NCBI GenBank assembly: GCA_031385445.1
Contig: JANNBM010000020.1
Location: forward strand, 19,800-83,799
Reading direction: 5' to 3'
Length of the DNA: 64,000 bases
From: CAIYZT01 sp031385445
Lineage (GTDB): Bacteria > Pseudomonadota > Alphaproteobacteria > Rhodobacterales > Rhodobacteraceae
Below the pieces are notes generated by a model. That model saw only the letters and a list, made by a program, of their open reading frames with translations, searched no databases and had not been told where the DNA came from. How positions within the stretch are numbered: position 1 is the first letter of the stretch; each line of letters starts with the position of its first letter. This document shows positions 25,145 through 33,982 of this stretch, one piece after another. A program made the translations under genes and the position numbers.

Positions 25145-26265
25145 CGCTTGACCAGCGTTGCGGTCGCAAGCGCAGCAATCCCCTCTTCGCGCCCGGTAAA
25201 TCCCAAGCGTTCCGATGTGGTGGCCTTGACCGAAATGCGGGTCATTTCCACCCCCATGATCGCCGACAAAGCCGCCCGCATCGCGCCCGCATGCGGGCCG
25301 ATCTTCGGCCGCTCGCACACCAACGTCACATCGCAATTGGCAATTGCAAAGCCCCGCTCGGCCGCGCGGTCCACCGCGTGACGCAGGAAAATATGGCTCG
25401 CCGCGCCCTTCCATTGCGGATCGGACGGGGGAAAATGCTGGCCGATATCGCCCTCGGCAAGCGCGCCATAGATCGCGTCGGTCAGCGCGTGCATGCCAAC
25501 ATCAGCGTCCGAATGGCCCAAAAGCCCCTTGTCATGCGGCACCGAAACCCCGCACAGCCAAACCTGATCGCCGCCGGTAAACGCGTGCACATCATAGCCG
25601 TTGCCAAGCCGAACATCCATTTCCTGCCCCTTTATCATCGCCTCTGCCCGCGCAAAATCGCCCGGAAAAGTCAGCTTGATATTGCGCTCGTCGCCCTCGA
25701 CAATCGCCACCTCAAGCCCGGCAAACCGCGCGACCTCCACATCATCCGCAGCCCCGCCCGGATGGGCCCTGTGCGCGTTCAATATCGCTGGAAAATGAAA
25801 CCCTTGCGGGGTTTGCGCGCGGTAAAGCCCGCTGCGGTCTTTGGTCCCGCTGACCGCACCTTCCACGCCCGTCCAAAGCGCATCCGTCACGCTGAGAGCG
25901 GGGGCCGCGCCCGGCGCGCGCAACAGCGCCCGCATGACGCGCGCGATCATGTCAGCGGGCACAAAAGGCCGCGCGCCGTCATGGATCAAAACCGCCTCCA
26001 CACCGCTTTCCGCCAAAACCTCCAGCGCATTGCGCACCGATTGGTCCCGTGTCGCGCCGCCTTCGATAATCTCCACCGCCGCGCCCAAGCCTTCGGCCCG
26101 CGCGCGGTCATTGGGATGGATCACCAAAAGCCGCCGATACCCCTCGAACGCGCAAAGCGTATGCGCCAGCACCGGCTTGCCCGCCAAGACTTGCCACTGC
26201 TTGGGCAGATCGCCGCCCGCCCGGGTTCCGCGACCTGCCGCGACGATGATCACTGCTGTTTCCAT
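25141..26265 (-). CDS. ispDF: Bifunctional IspD/IspF (MEP isoprenoid pathway)
   Basis: A 374-residue fusion of 2-C-methyl-D-erythritol 4-phosphate cytidylyltransferase (residues ~1-215; AAGRGTRAGGDLPKQW, HDGARPFV) and 2-C-methyl-D-erythritol 2,4-cyclodiphosphate synthase (residues ~218-374; RLGNGYDVHAF, GHSDADVGMHALTDA, TTSERLGFTGR). The fusion is common in alphaproteobacteria. ATG 26265 is used; GTG 26271 is also open. It reads divergently from the dusB-ntr block. Confidence 0.96.
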   Translation of the reverse strand: METAVIIVAAGRGTRAGGDLPKQWQVLAGKPVLAHTLCAFEGYRRLLVIHPNDRARAEGLGAAVEIIEGGATRDQSVRNALEVLAESGVEAVLIHDGARPFVPADMIARVMRALLRAPGAAPALSVTDALWTGVEGAVSGTKDRSGLYRAQTPQGFHFPAILNAHRAHPGGAADDVEVARFAGLEVAIVEGDERNIKLTFPGDFARAEAMIKGQEMDVRLGNGYDVHAFTGGDQVWLCGVSVPHDKGLLGHSDADVGMHALTDAIYGALAEGDIGQHFPPSDPQWKGAASHIFLRHAVDRAAERGFAIANCDVTLVCERPKIGPHAGAMRAALSAIMGVEMTRISVKATTSERLGFTGREEGIAALATATLVKR

Positions 26266-26360
26266 ACCCACGGCATATCGCCCCCGGCGCCCAAGGAAAA
26301 CACTCTTCGTGGCCCGCGCGGCAGCATACCGCCGGGTTCTTCACCGAATCATTGCCAATA

Positions 26361-26377
26361 TGCACAAATTTTGTGCA
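26361..26377. promoter_or_regulatory. Candidate NtrC-binding site upstream of dusB-ntrBC
   Basis: TGCACAAATTTTGTGCA is a perfect inverted repeat with a one-base centre and fits the known enterobacterial NtrC consensus TGCAC-N7-GTGCA exactly. It lies ~90 nt before the dusB start, in the only intergenic space ahead of the nitrogen-regulation operon. Autoregulation by NtrC is an inference. Confidence 0.65.
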
Positions 26378-26466
26378 AAGCCTGATTTTCAGGCAACCAC
26401 ATCCGCCCCTGCCTTGTCCCGCCGCCGTCGATCTGCAACCTCTGTGATCAATTGAGGACCCCCTTC

Positions 26467-27444
26467 ATGCGACTTGCCGCTTTGGACTTTGCCCCACCGG
26501 TCTTTTTGGCCCCGATGGCCGGAATAACCGATTTGCCGTTTCGCCGCATCGTGGCGCGCTTTGGTGCGGGGTTGGTCGTGTCTGAAATGGTTGCCTCCGA
26601 AGATATGATGCGCGATCAGCCGCTTGCCAAATCCCGCGCCGAACTTGGGCTGGACGAGGGCGCAACCGCGGTGCAGCTGGCCGGGCGTGATCCCTATTGG
26701 ATGGCCGAGGCCGCGAAATATCTGCAAGGGCAGGGCGCGCGGGTGATTGATATCAACATGGGCTGCCCGGCAAAGCGGGTCACTGCGGCGGGCGGAAATG
26801 GGGCTTGCGGGTCGGCTTTGATGAAAGAACCCGCGCTGGCGCTGCGCCTGATTGAGGCGGTGGTTGGCGCAGTCGGGGTGCCGGTCACGCTGAAAACCCG
26901 GCTGGGTTGGGACGATGACAGCCTGAACGCGCCCGAAATCGCGCGCGCAGCCGAAGGCGCGGGGATCGCCCTGATCACTATTCACGGCCGCACCCGTTGT
27001 CAGTTCTATAAAGGCCGCGCCAATTGGGGGGCCATCCGTGCGGTCAAAGACGCCGTGCGCATCCCGGTCATTGCCAACGGTGATATCGTGAACGCCGATA
27101 CCGCCCGCGCGGCGCTTTCACAAAGCGGCGCTGACGGCGTGATGGTTGGGCGCGGCGCGCAAGGGGCGCCTTGGCGGCTGGCCGAAATTGCCAATGACAT
27201 TTACGCCGCACCCGCCCCGGTGATCCCGGAAGGCGCCGCCTTGGCCGATCTAGTGATCGGGCATTACGAGGCGGCCCTGTCGTTTTACGGCGCGGCCCTT
27301 GGCACGCGCGTCGTGCGCAAACACCTGGGTTGGTATCTTGACGTCAGCGCGCCAGAGGCGGACCGCGATGCCATCCTGACCGAAACCGATCCCGGCGCGG
27401 TGATCGGCCTTTTGGAAACCGCGTTTCTGGACGCGGCACCATGA
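26467..27444 (+). CDS. dusB: tRNA-dihydrouridine synthase (NifR3/DusB)
   Basis: A 325-residue FMN-dependent tRNA-dihydrouridine synthase. APMAGITDLPFRR, the NMGCPAKRV motif with the catalytic Cys, KTRLGWDD, HGRTRCQFYKG and ANGDI are all visible. In Rhodobacter the gene is called nifR3 because it leads the ntrBC operon, as here. ATG 26467 has TGAGGA 9 nt upstream; a TTG at 26452 is less likely. Its stop overlaps ntrB (ATGA). Confidence 0.96.
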   Translation: MRLAALDFAPPVFLAPMAGITDLPFRRIVARFGAGLVVSEMVASEDMMRDQPLAKSRAELGLDEGATAVQLAGRDPYWMAEAAKYLQGQGARVIDINMGCPAKRVTAAGGNGACGSALMKEPALALRLIEAVVGAVGVPVTLKTRLGWDDDSLNAPEIARAAEGAGIALITIHGRTRCQFYKGRANWGAIRAVKDAVRIPVIANGDIVNADTARAALSQSGADGVMVGRGAQGAPWRLAEIANDIYAAPAPVIPEGAALADLVIGHYEAALSFYGAALGTRVVRKHLGWYLDVSAPEADRDAILTETDPGAVIGLLETAFLDAAP

Positions 27445-28526
27445 GAGAGATCGGCGCCACCGCCTTGTGGGCATCGTTGCCGATCCCGGCTTTGGTGGTC
27501 GGGCAAAGCGGCGCGATCGAAGCGGTCAATACCGCCGCCGAAACCTTTTTGAACCTGTCCTCGCGCAGTCTGATCGGCAAGGATTTCCTTGACCGCATTT
27601 CTATCAATGCCCCGGTCGCGGACGCGATGGCGCGCGTGCGGCGCGATCTGTCGCCGGTTTTCATCACCGAAGCCGACCTGACCACTGGCGAAAAGCCCCC
27701 CGTGCAATGCGCCATCACGCTGTCATGGCTGCAAGACGAGCCGGGCGCCATCCTGATCCTGATCTCGCCGCGCGAGCTTGCCGAACGGCTTGGCCGCCGC
27801 CTTGGGGTCACCTCTAAGACGAAGTCGGCCATTGGCATGGCGGAAATGCTGGCGCACGAGATCAAGAACCCGCTCGCCGGTATTTCCGGGGCGGCCCAGC
27901 TTTTGGCGATGGGACTTGGCGCCGAGGATCTGGAGCTGACGGACCTGATTGTCGAGGAAACCCGGCGGATTGTGCAGCTTCTTGAACAGGTTGAACGCTT
28001 CGGCGATCTGCGCCCTCCCTTGCGCAAACCCGTCAATCTGCACGACGCGCTTGACCGCGCCCGCCGCTCTGCGCTGGTCGGGTTCGGCGCGCGCATGACC
28101 ATTGTTGAGGATTATGACCCCTCTTTGCCGTCGACCTTTGCCGATGACGACCAACTGATGCAGATTTTCCTGAACTTGTTGAAAAACGCATCAGAAGCGG
28201 CAGGTCCGGGCGGCGGCACCATCCGCCTGCACACCTTTTACGATTTTGCCCTGCGCAGGCGGCACAAAGACGGCACCGGCGCCGCGCTGCCACTTCAGAT
28301 CGAGATTATCGACGACGGCCCCGGCATCCCGCCCGCCATCGCTGCTGATATCTTTGAACCCTTCGTGTCAGGCCGGGAAAACGGCACCGGCCTTGGGCTG
28401 GCGCTGGTGTCCAAAATTGTCGCCGCGCACGATGGCTGGATCTCGGTGGACTCGGTTCCCGGACGCACCGTTTTTCGCATTTCCCTTCCGCTCGCCCCGC
28501 GCGCGCCCACCAATCAGGAGAGCTGA
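27441..28526 (+). CDS. ntrB: Nitrogen sensor histidine kinase NtrB
   Basis: A 361-residue cytoplasmic NtrB, which phosphorylates NtrC when nitrogen is limiting and is controlled by PII. There is an N-terminal PAS domain (residues ~10-110), the H-box MAEMLAHEIKNPLAGISGAA (His139), and the ATPase domain with NLLKNASEAA, DDGPGIPP and GTGLGLALVSK. Coupled to dusB by a 4-nt overlap and followed by ntrC after 3 nt. Confidence 0.96.
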   Translation: MREIGATALWASLPIPALVVGQSGAIEAVNTAAETFLNLSSRSLIGKDFLDRISINAPVADAMARVRRDLSPVFITEADLTTGEKPPVQCAITLSWLQDEPGAILILISPRELAERLGRRLGVTSKTKSAIGMAEMLAHEIKNPLAGISGAAQLLAMGLGAEDLELTDLIVEETRRIVQLLEQVERFGDLRPPLRKPVNLHDALDRARRSALVGFGARMTIVEDYDPSLPSTFADDDQLMQIFLNLLKNASEAAGPGGGTIRLHTFYDFALRRRHKDGTGAALPLQIEIIDDGPGIPPAIAADIFEPFVSGRENGTGLGLALVSKIVAAHDGWISVDSVPGRTVFRISLPLAPRAPTNQES

Positions 28527-28529
28527 GCC

Positions 28530-29903
28530 ATGGATGGAACCGTCCTTCTCGCCGACGACGACCGCACGATCCGCACCGTGTTGACCCAAGCCCTGACCCG
28601 CGCCGGGTGCAAGGTTCATGCAACTTCTTCGATGCAAACGCTGATGCGCTGGGTCGAAGAGGGCAAGGGTGATCTGGTGATCACCGATGTGATGATGCCC
28701 GATGGCAACGGGCTTGAAGCCTTGCCGCAGATCACCAAACTGCGCCCGGGCCTGCCAGTGATTGTCATTTCGGCACAAAACACCATCATGACGGCCATTC
28801 AGGCCGCCGAAGCCGAGGCGTTTGATTATCTGCCCAAACCCTTCGATCTGCCCGATCTGATGAAACGTTCGGCAAAAGCACTGGATATCAAACGCCGCCG
28901 CCCTTCGGTCATGACCAGCCCGGCGGAGCGCACAGCGGGCGATGATCTGCCGCTGGTTGGACGCACGCCCTCGATGCAGGCGTTGTACCGGCTGGTGGCG
29001 CGCGTGCTGAACGCCGATCTGCCGGTTCTGATCACCGGTGAAAGCGGCACCGGAAAGTCTCTGATCGCCCGCGCCCTGCACGATTTTTCTGACCGCCGCC
29101 ATCAGCCTTTCGTCACCGTTCAGGCTGCTGATCTTGCCGGCCTTGATGCTGCGCAGTCGCTGTTGTCCAAGGCGCGGGGCGGCACTTTGGTGCTGGATGA
29201 GGTGTCGGATTTCAACGACGAGGCGCAGGCCCGTCTGGTGCGCATGCTGGACGTTCTGCCCGACAACGCCCCGCGCATCCTTGCGACCTCGCAAAGCGAT
29301 CTGGGCGCGAAAACCGAAATCGGCAGCTTCCGCAAGGATCTGTTCTATCGGCTGGGCGGGGTCACGCTGCTGGTGCCGGCGCTGCGCGAGCGGCTGGAAG
29401 ATATTCCTCTGCTCGCCGACCATTTTCTGGCCCGCTATGGGCGCGATACCGGCAATCTGCGCCGTTTGACGCCGGAAGCCGCCACCTATTTGCGCGCCTA
29501 TGCCTGGCCCGGAAACGTGCGGCAGCTGGAAAGCATGCTGAAGCGTCTGGTCGTCACCTCAAGCGAGCCAGAGATTGCCAAGGCGGAAATAGAATCGGCC
29601 TTCGGGCCCGGCATCATGGACCGCATCCCCGCGCCGGGCGCGCTGGAGGGCGAGAAATTGGGCGCCTCGGTGCAGCGCCACCTGCAACGATATTTCGATT
29701 TGCACGGCGGGCAGCTGCCCCCCGCAGGGCTTTATGACCGTATTTTGCATGAAATAGAGATCCCCCTGATCGAGATTGCCTTGGACGCGACCGCAGGCAA
29801 CCAAGCAAAATGTGCTGATCTTTTGGGGATCAACCGCAATACCTTGCGTAAAAAGATCACCGACCTCGATATCCGCGTGACTCGGCGGCGCAAGCTGATG
29901 TAA
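28530..29903 (+). CDS. ntrC: Nitrogen response regulator NtrC lacking the GAFTGA loop
   Basis: A 457-residue NtrC. The receiver domain has Asp53 as phosphoacceptor (ITDVMMPDG). The AAA+ domain has Walker A GESGTGKS (170-177) and Walker B VLDE (221-224), and the Fis-type helix-turn-helix is at the end (NQAKCADLLGINRNTLRKKI). The segment between residues ~195 and 218, where sigma-54 activators carry ELFGHEKGAFTGA, is shortened to DLAGLDAAQSLLSKARGG. The GAFTGA contact loop is gone. This agrees with Rhodobacter capsulatus NtrC, which activates sigma-70 polymerase. Confidence 0.96.
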   Translation: MDGTVLLADDDRTIRTVLTQALTRAGCKVHATSSMQTLMRWVEEGKGDLVITDVMMPDGNGLEALPQITKLRPGLPVIVISAQNTIMTAIQAAEAEAFDYLPKPFDLPDLMKRSAKALDIKRRRPSVMTSPAERTAGDDLPLVGRTPSMQALYRLVARVLNADLPVLITGESGTGKSLIARALHDFSDRRHQPFVTVQAADLAGLDAAQSLLSKARGGTLVLDEVSDFNDEAQARLVRMLDVLPDNAPRILATSQSDLGAKTEIGSFRKDLFYRLGGVTLLVPALRERLEDIPLLADHFLARYGRDTGNLRRLTPEAATYLRAYAWPGNVRQLESMLKRLVVTSSEPEIAKAEIESAFGPGIMDRIPAPGALEGEKLGASVQRHLQRYFDLHGGQLPPAGLYDRILHEIEIPLIEIALDATAGNQAKCADLLGINRNTLRKKITDLDIRVTRRRKLM

Positions 29904-29993
29904 TCTCGCCACAGGTGCCGTGTCCAAATTAGCGCGGCCAGTTTTTCAATTTGTCCCCGACTTGGGGCAGACAGGCAAAACGGTGGTCGGCGG

Positions 29994-32243
29994 GTGAAGA
30001 GCCTTGGCAAGAACATTGGCTGGCAGCAGCGCCTGATGCGCCTGCGCCGTCAGCGCCGGTTTCAGAACGCCTTGACCTTCGGTCTGGTGCTTTTGGGCCC
30101 GATCCTTGCGGGGCTGACCTATCTCGCGCTTGGGCCGTTCAACCTGCGCTCTGACAGCGAAAACCTGCGTCTCACTCTGCTCGCCGACCTTGTCTATGTC
30201 CTTTTGATCGCGGCCCTCGTTTTGGCCCGCGTGGCGCGGATGATTGCCGACCGGCGCAGCCAATCGGCGGGCTCCCGGCTCCATCTGCGGCTGACCGGCG
30301 TTTTCGCCATAGTGGCCTTGATCCCCACCGTGATTGTCGCGGTCTTTGCGGTTTTGACGGTCAACATCGGGCTTGAGGGCTGGTTTTCGGAGCGGGTTCT
30401 GAACGTTGTCGGCTCGTCCCTTGCCGCCGCCGAGGCTTACGAGCAAGAGCATCGCACCACCCTGACCGAAGACGCCGAAAGCCTGTCCGCCTATTTGGAA
30501 ATTGCCAAGCAATCCAAGTTTTTCCTCGCCGACAGCGACATTCGCCCGCTGTTGACCAAAGGGCAGGCGTCGGTCCAACGGGGGCTTAAGGAAGTCTATC
30601 TGATCGACGGCGTGGGCGATCTGCGCACGCGGGGCGAGCGCAGCTATCTTTTTGATTTTGAAAAACCTTCCGCCGAAAGTCTGGCCCTCGCCGCAGCGGG
30701 CGAGACGGTTTTGATCGAGGATTGGCCGAACAACGAATTTCGCGCTCTTGTGCTGCTGCCCAGTTTCCCCGACCGCTATCTTTACGTTGCCCGCAAGGTC
30801 GATGGCTCGATCTTGAGTCTGCTTGACGAGACAAAGCAGAACGTCGCCCTGTACCAGCAGCTGGAACGTGACAGCGGCAAGGTCCTGTTCAATTTCGGCC
30901 TGCTTTACCTTGGTTTTGCGGTGATCGTGATTTTGGCGGCGATCTGGGGCGGGCTTTGGTTTGCCGAACGCCTTGCCCGCCCGGTTGGCCGCCTTGCGCT
31001 TGCGGCGCAGCGCGTTGGCGCGGGCGATCTTGATATTCAGGTTGTGGAAGAGCCGGGCGACGATGAGATTTCCATGTTAGGCCGTCTTTTCAATCAGATG
31101 ACGCGCCAACTTAAAGGACAACGTGAAGCGTTGATGGACAGCAACAATCAGTCCGAAACGCGCCGCCGCCTGTTCGATTCGGTTTTGTCTTCGGTCACGG
31201 CGGGGGTCATTGGCCTTGATGCCAAGGGCAAGATCGACTTTGCCAATCCCGCCGCCGCGCGCCTGCTTGATCTTGGCACGCATGAGGCCGAGGGGCTGAC
31301 TTTGCAGGTCGCTGTGCCGGAATTTGCCCCGTTGTTCGAACGATTGCAGCGCGATGAGCTGACCAGCGCCCAAGAGGAGTTGCGGCTGATCCGGCGCGGC
31401 CGTCAGGAAAGCCTGCTGTTGCGCCTGTCTGAACGGCGGGGGGAGGGCGGGCTTGAAGGCTATGTTGTGGCCTTTGATGACGTGACCGACCTTGTTTCGG
31501 CGCAGCGTATGGCGGCTTGGGGCGATGTTGCTCGCCGCATCGCCCATGAGATCAAGAACCCGCTGACCCCGATTCAGCTTTCGGCAGAGCGGATCAAGCG
31601 CAAATACCGCTCGCAGGTCAGCGATCCTGAGGAGTTGGAACAGTACACCGACGTGATCGTGCGCCAGACCAACGATCTGCGCCGCATTGTCGATGAGTTT
31701 TCCAAGTTCGCCCGCATGCCCGAGCCGGTCCGAAAGGATGAAGATTTGGTCGCGCTGGTCAAAGGCGCGGTGCTTTTGCAGGAAAATGGCCAGCCGGATG
31801 TGCGCTTTATCAAAGATCTGCCCTCACAGCCCGTCACACTTGATATTGATGCCACGATGATCGGTCAGGCGCTGATAAACTTGATGAAGAACTCCGGCGA
31901 ATCCATTGATGCACAACGAGAAAAGCTTATCCCCGGTTACGCTGGCGAAATCAGAATTTCCATGATCGCCGACGAGTCTGACATAAAAATCACCATTGCA
32001 GACAATGGCACCGGCCTGCCACCAGACCGCGCGCGGCTGTTCGAGCCCTATGTGACGACACGCGAGAAGGGCACCGGATTGGGGCTGCCGATCGTGAAGA
32101 AGATCATCGAAGAACATGGCGGCACGCTCGATCTGGCCGACGCCGAAGTTTTTGACGCAAACACCCATTTTGGGGCGATGGCCGTGATCCATCTGCCCCG
32201 CGCGCCCCGCCGCAAAGGCGCGCGAAAAGTTCAAGGAGAGTAA
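29994..32243 (+). CDS. ntrY: Sensor histidine kinase NtrY
   Basis: A 749-residue membrane sensor kinase of the NtrYX pair, linked to nitrogen, redox and cell envelope control in alphaproteobacteria. Three membrane helices lie near residues 25-45, 60-80 and 98-120, a periplasmic sensor region follows, then a fourth helix (~300-325), a HAMP domain (RLARPVGRLALAAQRVGAGD), a PAS domain (~385-490), the H-box RIAHEIKNPLTPIQLSAERI and the ATPase blocks NLMKNSGES, DNGTGLP and GTGLGLPIVKK. The start is GTG 29994, with no ATG near. ntrX follows after 2 nt. Confidence 0.94.
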   Translation: MKSLGKNIGWQQRLMRLRRQRRFQNALTFGLVLLGPILAGLTYLALGPFNLRSDSENLRLTLLADLVYVLLIAALVLARVARMIADRRSQSAGSRLHLRLTGVFAIVALIPTVIVAVFAVLTVNIGLEGWFSERVLNVVGSSLAAAEAYEQEHRTTLTEDAESLSAYLEIAKQSKFFLADSDIRPLLTKGQASVQRGLKEVYLIDGVGDLRTRGERSYLFDFEKPSAESLALAAAGETVLIEDWPNNEFRALVLLPSFPDRYLYVARKVDGSILSLLDETKQNVALYQQLERDSGKVLFNFGLLYLGFAVIVILAAIWGGLWFAERLARPVGRLALAAQRVGAGDLDIQVVEEPGDDEISMLGRLFNQMTRQLKGQREALMDSNNQSETRRRLFDSVLSSVTAGVIGLDAKGKIDFANPAAARLLDLGTHEAEGLTLQVAVPEFAPLFERLQRDELTSAQEELRLIRRGRQESLLLRLSERRGEGGLEGYVVAFDDVTDLVSAQRMAAWGDVARRIAHEIKNPLTPIQLSAERIKRKYRSQVSDPEELEQYTDVIVRQTNDLRRIVDEFSKFARMPEPVRKDEDLVALVKGAVLLQENGQPDVRFIKDLPSQPVTLDIDATMIGQALINLMKNSGESIDAQREKLIPGYAGEIRISMIADESDIKITIADNGTGLPPDRARLFEPYVTTREKGTGLGLPIVKKIIEEHGGTLDLADAEVFDANTHFGAMAVIHLPRAPRRKGARKVQGE

Positions 32244-32245
32244 AG

Positions 32246-33640
32246 ATGTCGAGTATTTTGATTGTAGACGACGAAAAGGACATCCGCGAGCTGATCGGGG
32301 ATATCCTGCGCGATGAAGGGTTTACCGTGCGACTTGCGGGAAATTCCGACGATTGCATGGCCGAGATCAACGCCGCCCCGCCGGCACTGATGATCCTTGA
32401 TATCTGGCTTAAAGACAGCCGGATGGATGGGATCGACATCCTCAAATCGGTCAAGCGCGACAATCCCGACGTGCCGGTTGTGATCATCTCGGGTCATGGC
32501 AACATTGAAATCGCGGTCGCGGCCATCAAACAGGGCGCTTATGATTTCATCGAAAAGCCCTTCAACATCGACCAGCTGATGGTGGTCGTGACGCGGGCGA
32601 TGGAAACCAGCCGTCTGCGCCGCGAAAACTCCGATCTGCGCCGCCGTGATACCTCGTCTTCCGAAATGCTGGGCACGTCGCCGGCGTTCAAGGCGCTGAA
32701 GGCGCAGTTGGAAAAGGTCACGAAATCCAATGGCCGCGTCATGCTGACCGGTCCGGCAGGGTCCGGCAAGGAAATGGCCGCGCGCTATATTCATGCCCAT
32801 TCAAACCGTGCCAGCGGCCCCTTTGTCAGCGTTTCGGCCGCCACGATCGAACCTGAGCGCCTTGAAGAGGTGCTTTTTGGCCGGGAAACCCATGAGCGCG
32901 GAGTTGAAAAGGGCCTGCTCGAACAGGCCCATTCCGGCATCGTCTATCTTGACGAGGTCGCGGATATGCCGCTTGGCAGCCAATCCAAGATCCTGCGCGT
33001 GCTGACCGAACAGCAATTCACCCGCCTTGGCGGCACCGACAAGGTACGCGTCGATCTGCGTGTCATCTCGTCCACCACACATGATCTTCGGCACGAAATC
33101 GGCAAGGGCGCCTTCCGCCAGGAGCTTTACGACCGCCTCAATGTCGTGCCCATTCAGGTTCCCTCGCTGGAAGAGCGCCGGGAAGATGTGCCCGACCTTG
33201 CCCGCCACTTCATCGACATGTTTCACCGATCCCAAGGGCTGCCGAACCGCACCATGTCAACAGAAGCCGAGGCGATGCTGCAAACCATGCAATGGCCCGG
33301 AAACATTCGCCAATTGCGAAACGTGATCGAGCGGATATTGATCCTTGGAGAGGCGGGCGGCGCAATAGAAGGGCGCGAATTGCCGGGGCAGGAGGCCCCT
33401 GAACAGTCGGGCGGGCGGATGATCCTTGGCGGCGTCGTCGCCACCTTGCCGCTGCGCGAGGCGCGTGAGGTGTTCGAACGCGAATATCTTTTGACCCAGA
33501 TCAACCGCTTTTCGGGCAATATCAGCCGCACTGCAGGCTTTGTCGGGATGGAGCGCAGCGCCCTGCACCGCAAGCTGAAATCGCTCGGCGTCGTCTCATC
33601 CGGCAAGGGCGGGCATAGCGACGAGGCCGAAGACGACTGA
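32246..33640 (+). CDS. ntrX: Response regulator NtrX with degenerate sigma-54 loop
   Basis: A 464-residue NtrX. The receiver has Asp52 (LDIWLKDS), Walker A is GPAGSGKE (169-176) and Walker B YLDE (234-237), and the C-terminal Fis-type DNA-binding helix is GFVGMERSALHRKLKSLGV. Where GAFTGA is expected, residues 211-228 read FGRETHERGVEKGLLEQA, so the sigma-54 contact motif is absent here as well. Strong GGAGAG ribosome site. A hairpin at 33659-33676 follows the stop. Confidence 0.95.
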   Translation: MSSILIVDDEKDIRELIGDILRDEGFTVRLAGNSDDCMAEINAAPPALMILDIWLKDSRMDGIDILKSVKRDNPDVPVVIISGHGNIEIAVAAIKQGAYDFIEKPFNIDQLMVVVTRAMETSRLRRENSDLRRRDTSSSEMLGTSPAFKALKAQLEKVTKSNGRVMLTGPAGSGKEMAARYIHAHSNRASGPFVSVSAATIEPERLEEVLFGRETHERGVEKGLLEQAHSGIVYLDEVADMPLGSQSKILRVLTEQQFTRLGGTDKVRVDLRVISSTTHDLRHEIGKGAFRQELYDRLNVVPIQVPSLEERREDVPDLARHFIDMFHRSQGLPNRTMSTEAEAMLQTMQWPGNIRQLRNVIERILILGEAGGAIEGRELPGQEAPEQSGGRMILGGVVATLPLREAREVFEREYLLTQINRFSGNISRTAGFVGMERSALHRKLKSLGVVSSGKGGHSDEAEDD

Positions 33641-33658
33641 AAAGCGCGTTTTTGGGCT

Positions 33659-33676
33659 GGAAACCGGGCGGTTTCC
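33659..33676 (+). terminator. Hairpin after ntrX, possible weak terminator
   Basis: A perfect 7-bp stem GGAAACC-GGGC-GGTTTCC starts 19 nt after the ntrX stop. The following bases (CTTCC) contain few T, so it may instead be an mRNA-stabilising or attenuating structure in front of hfq. Confidence 0.45.
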
Positions 33677-33748
33677 CTTCCATAGTTGCGCCAAGACCCC
33701 GTTTGCCAAACGAGGGTTCATGACCTCAGGAAAGAAAAGGCACTCGAA

Positions 33749-33982
33749 ATGGCCGCCGACAAACAAAATTTGCAAGACGCCTTTCTAAATCACGTTCGCA
33801 AAGCAAAAATTCCTGTCACGATTTTTTTGATCAACGGGGTAAAACTTCAAGGCGTGATCACCTGGTTTGACAACTTCTGCGTTTTGCTGCGCCGCGATGG
33901 TCAATCGCAACTGGTCTACAAACACGCAATTTCCACGATCATGCCGGGCGGGCCGGTCAATCTTTACGAAGGTGAAGAATAA
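33749..33982 (+). CDS. hfq: RNA chaperone Hfq
   Basis: A 77-residue Hfq, the hexameric Sm-like chaperone for small RNAs. Sm1 is visible in LQDAFLNHVRKAKIPVTIFLINGVKLQG, here with KIPVTIFLINGVKLQG as the core, and Sm2 in LVYKHAISTIMP (the YKHAIS motif). ATG 33749 follows AAAGG with 8 nt spacing; the frame upstream is not Hfq-like. Its TAA stop shares bases with the proposed ATA start of hflX. The stretch 33677-33748 holds a second hairpin (CCCCGTTT/AAACGAGGG) that could affect hfq translation. Confidence 0.97.
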   Translation: MAADKQNLQDAFLNHVRKAKIPVTIFLINGVKLQGVITWFDNFCVLLRRDGQSQLVYKHAISTIMPGGPVNLYEGEE

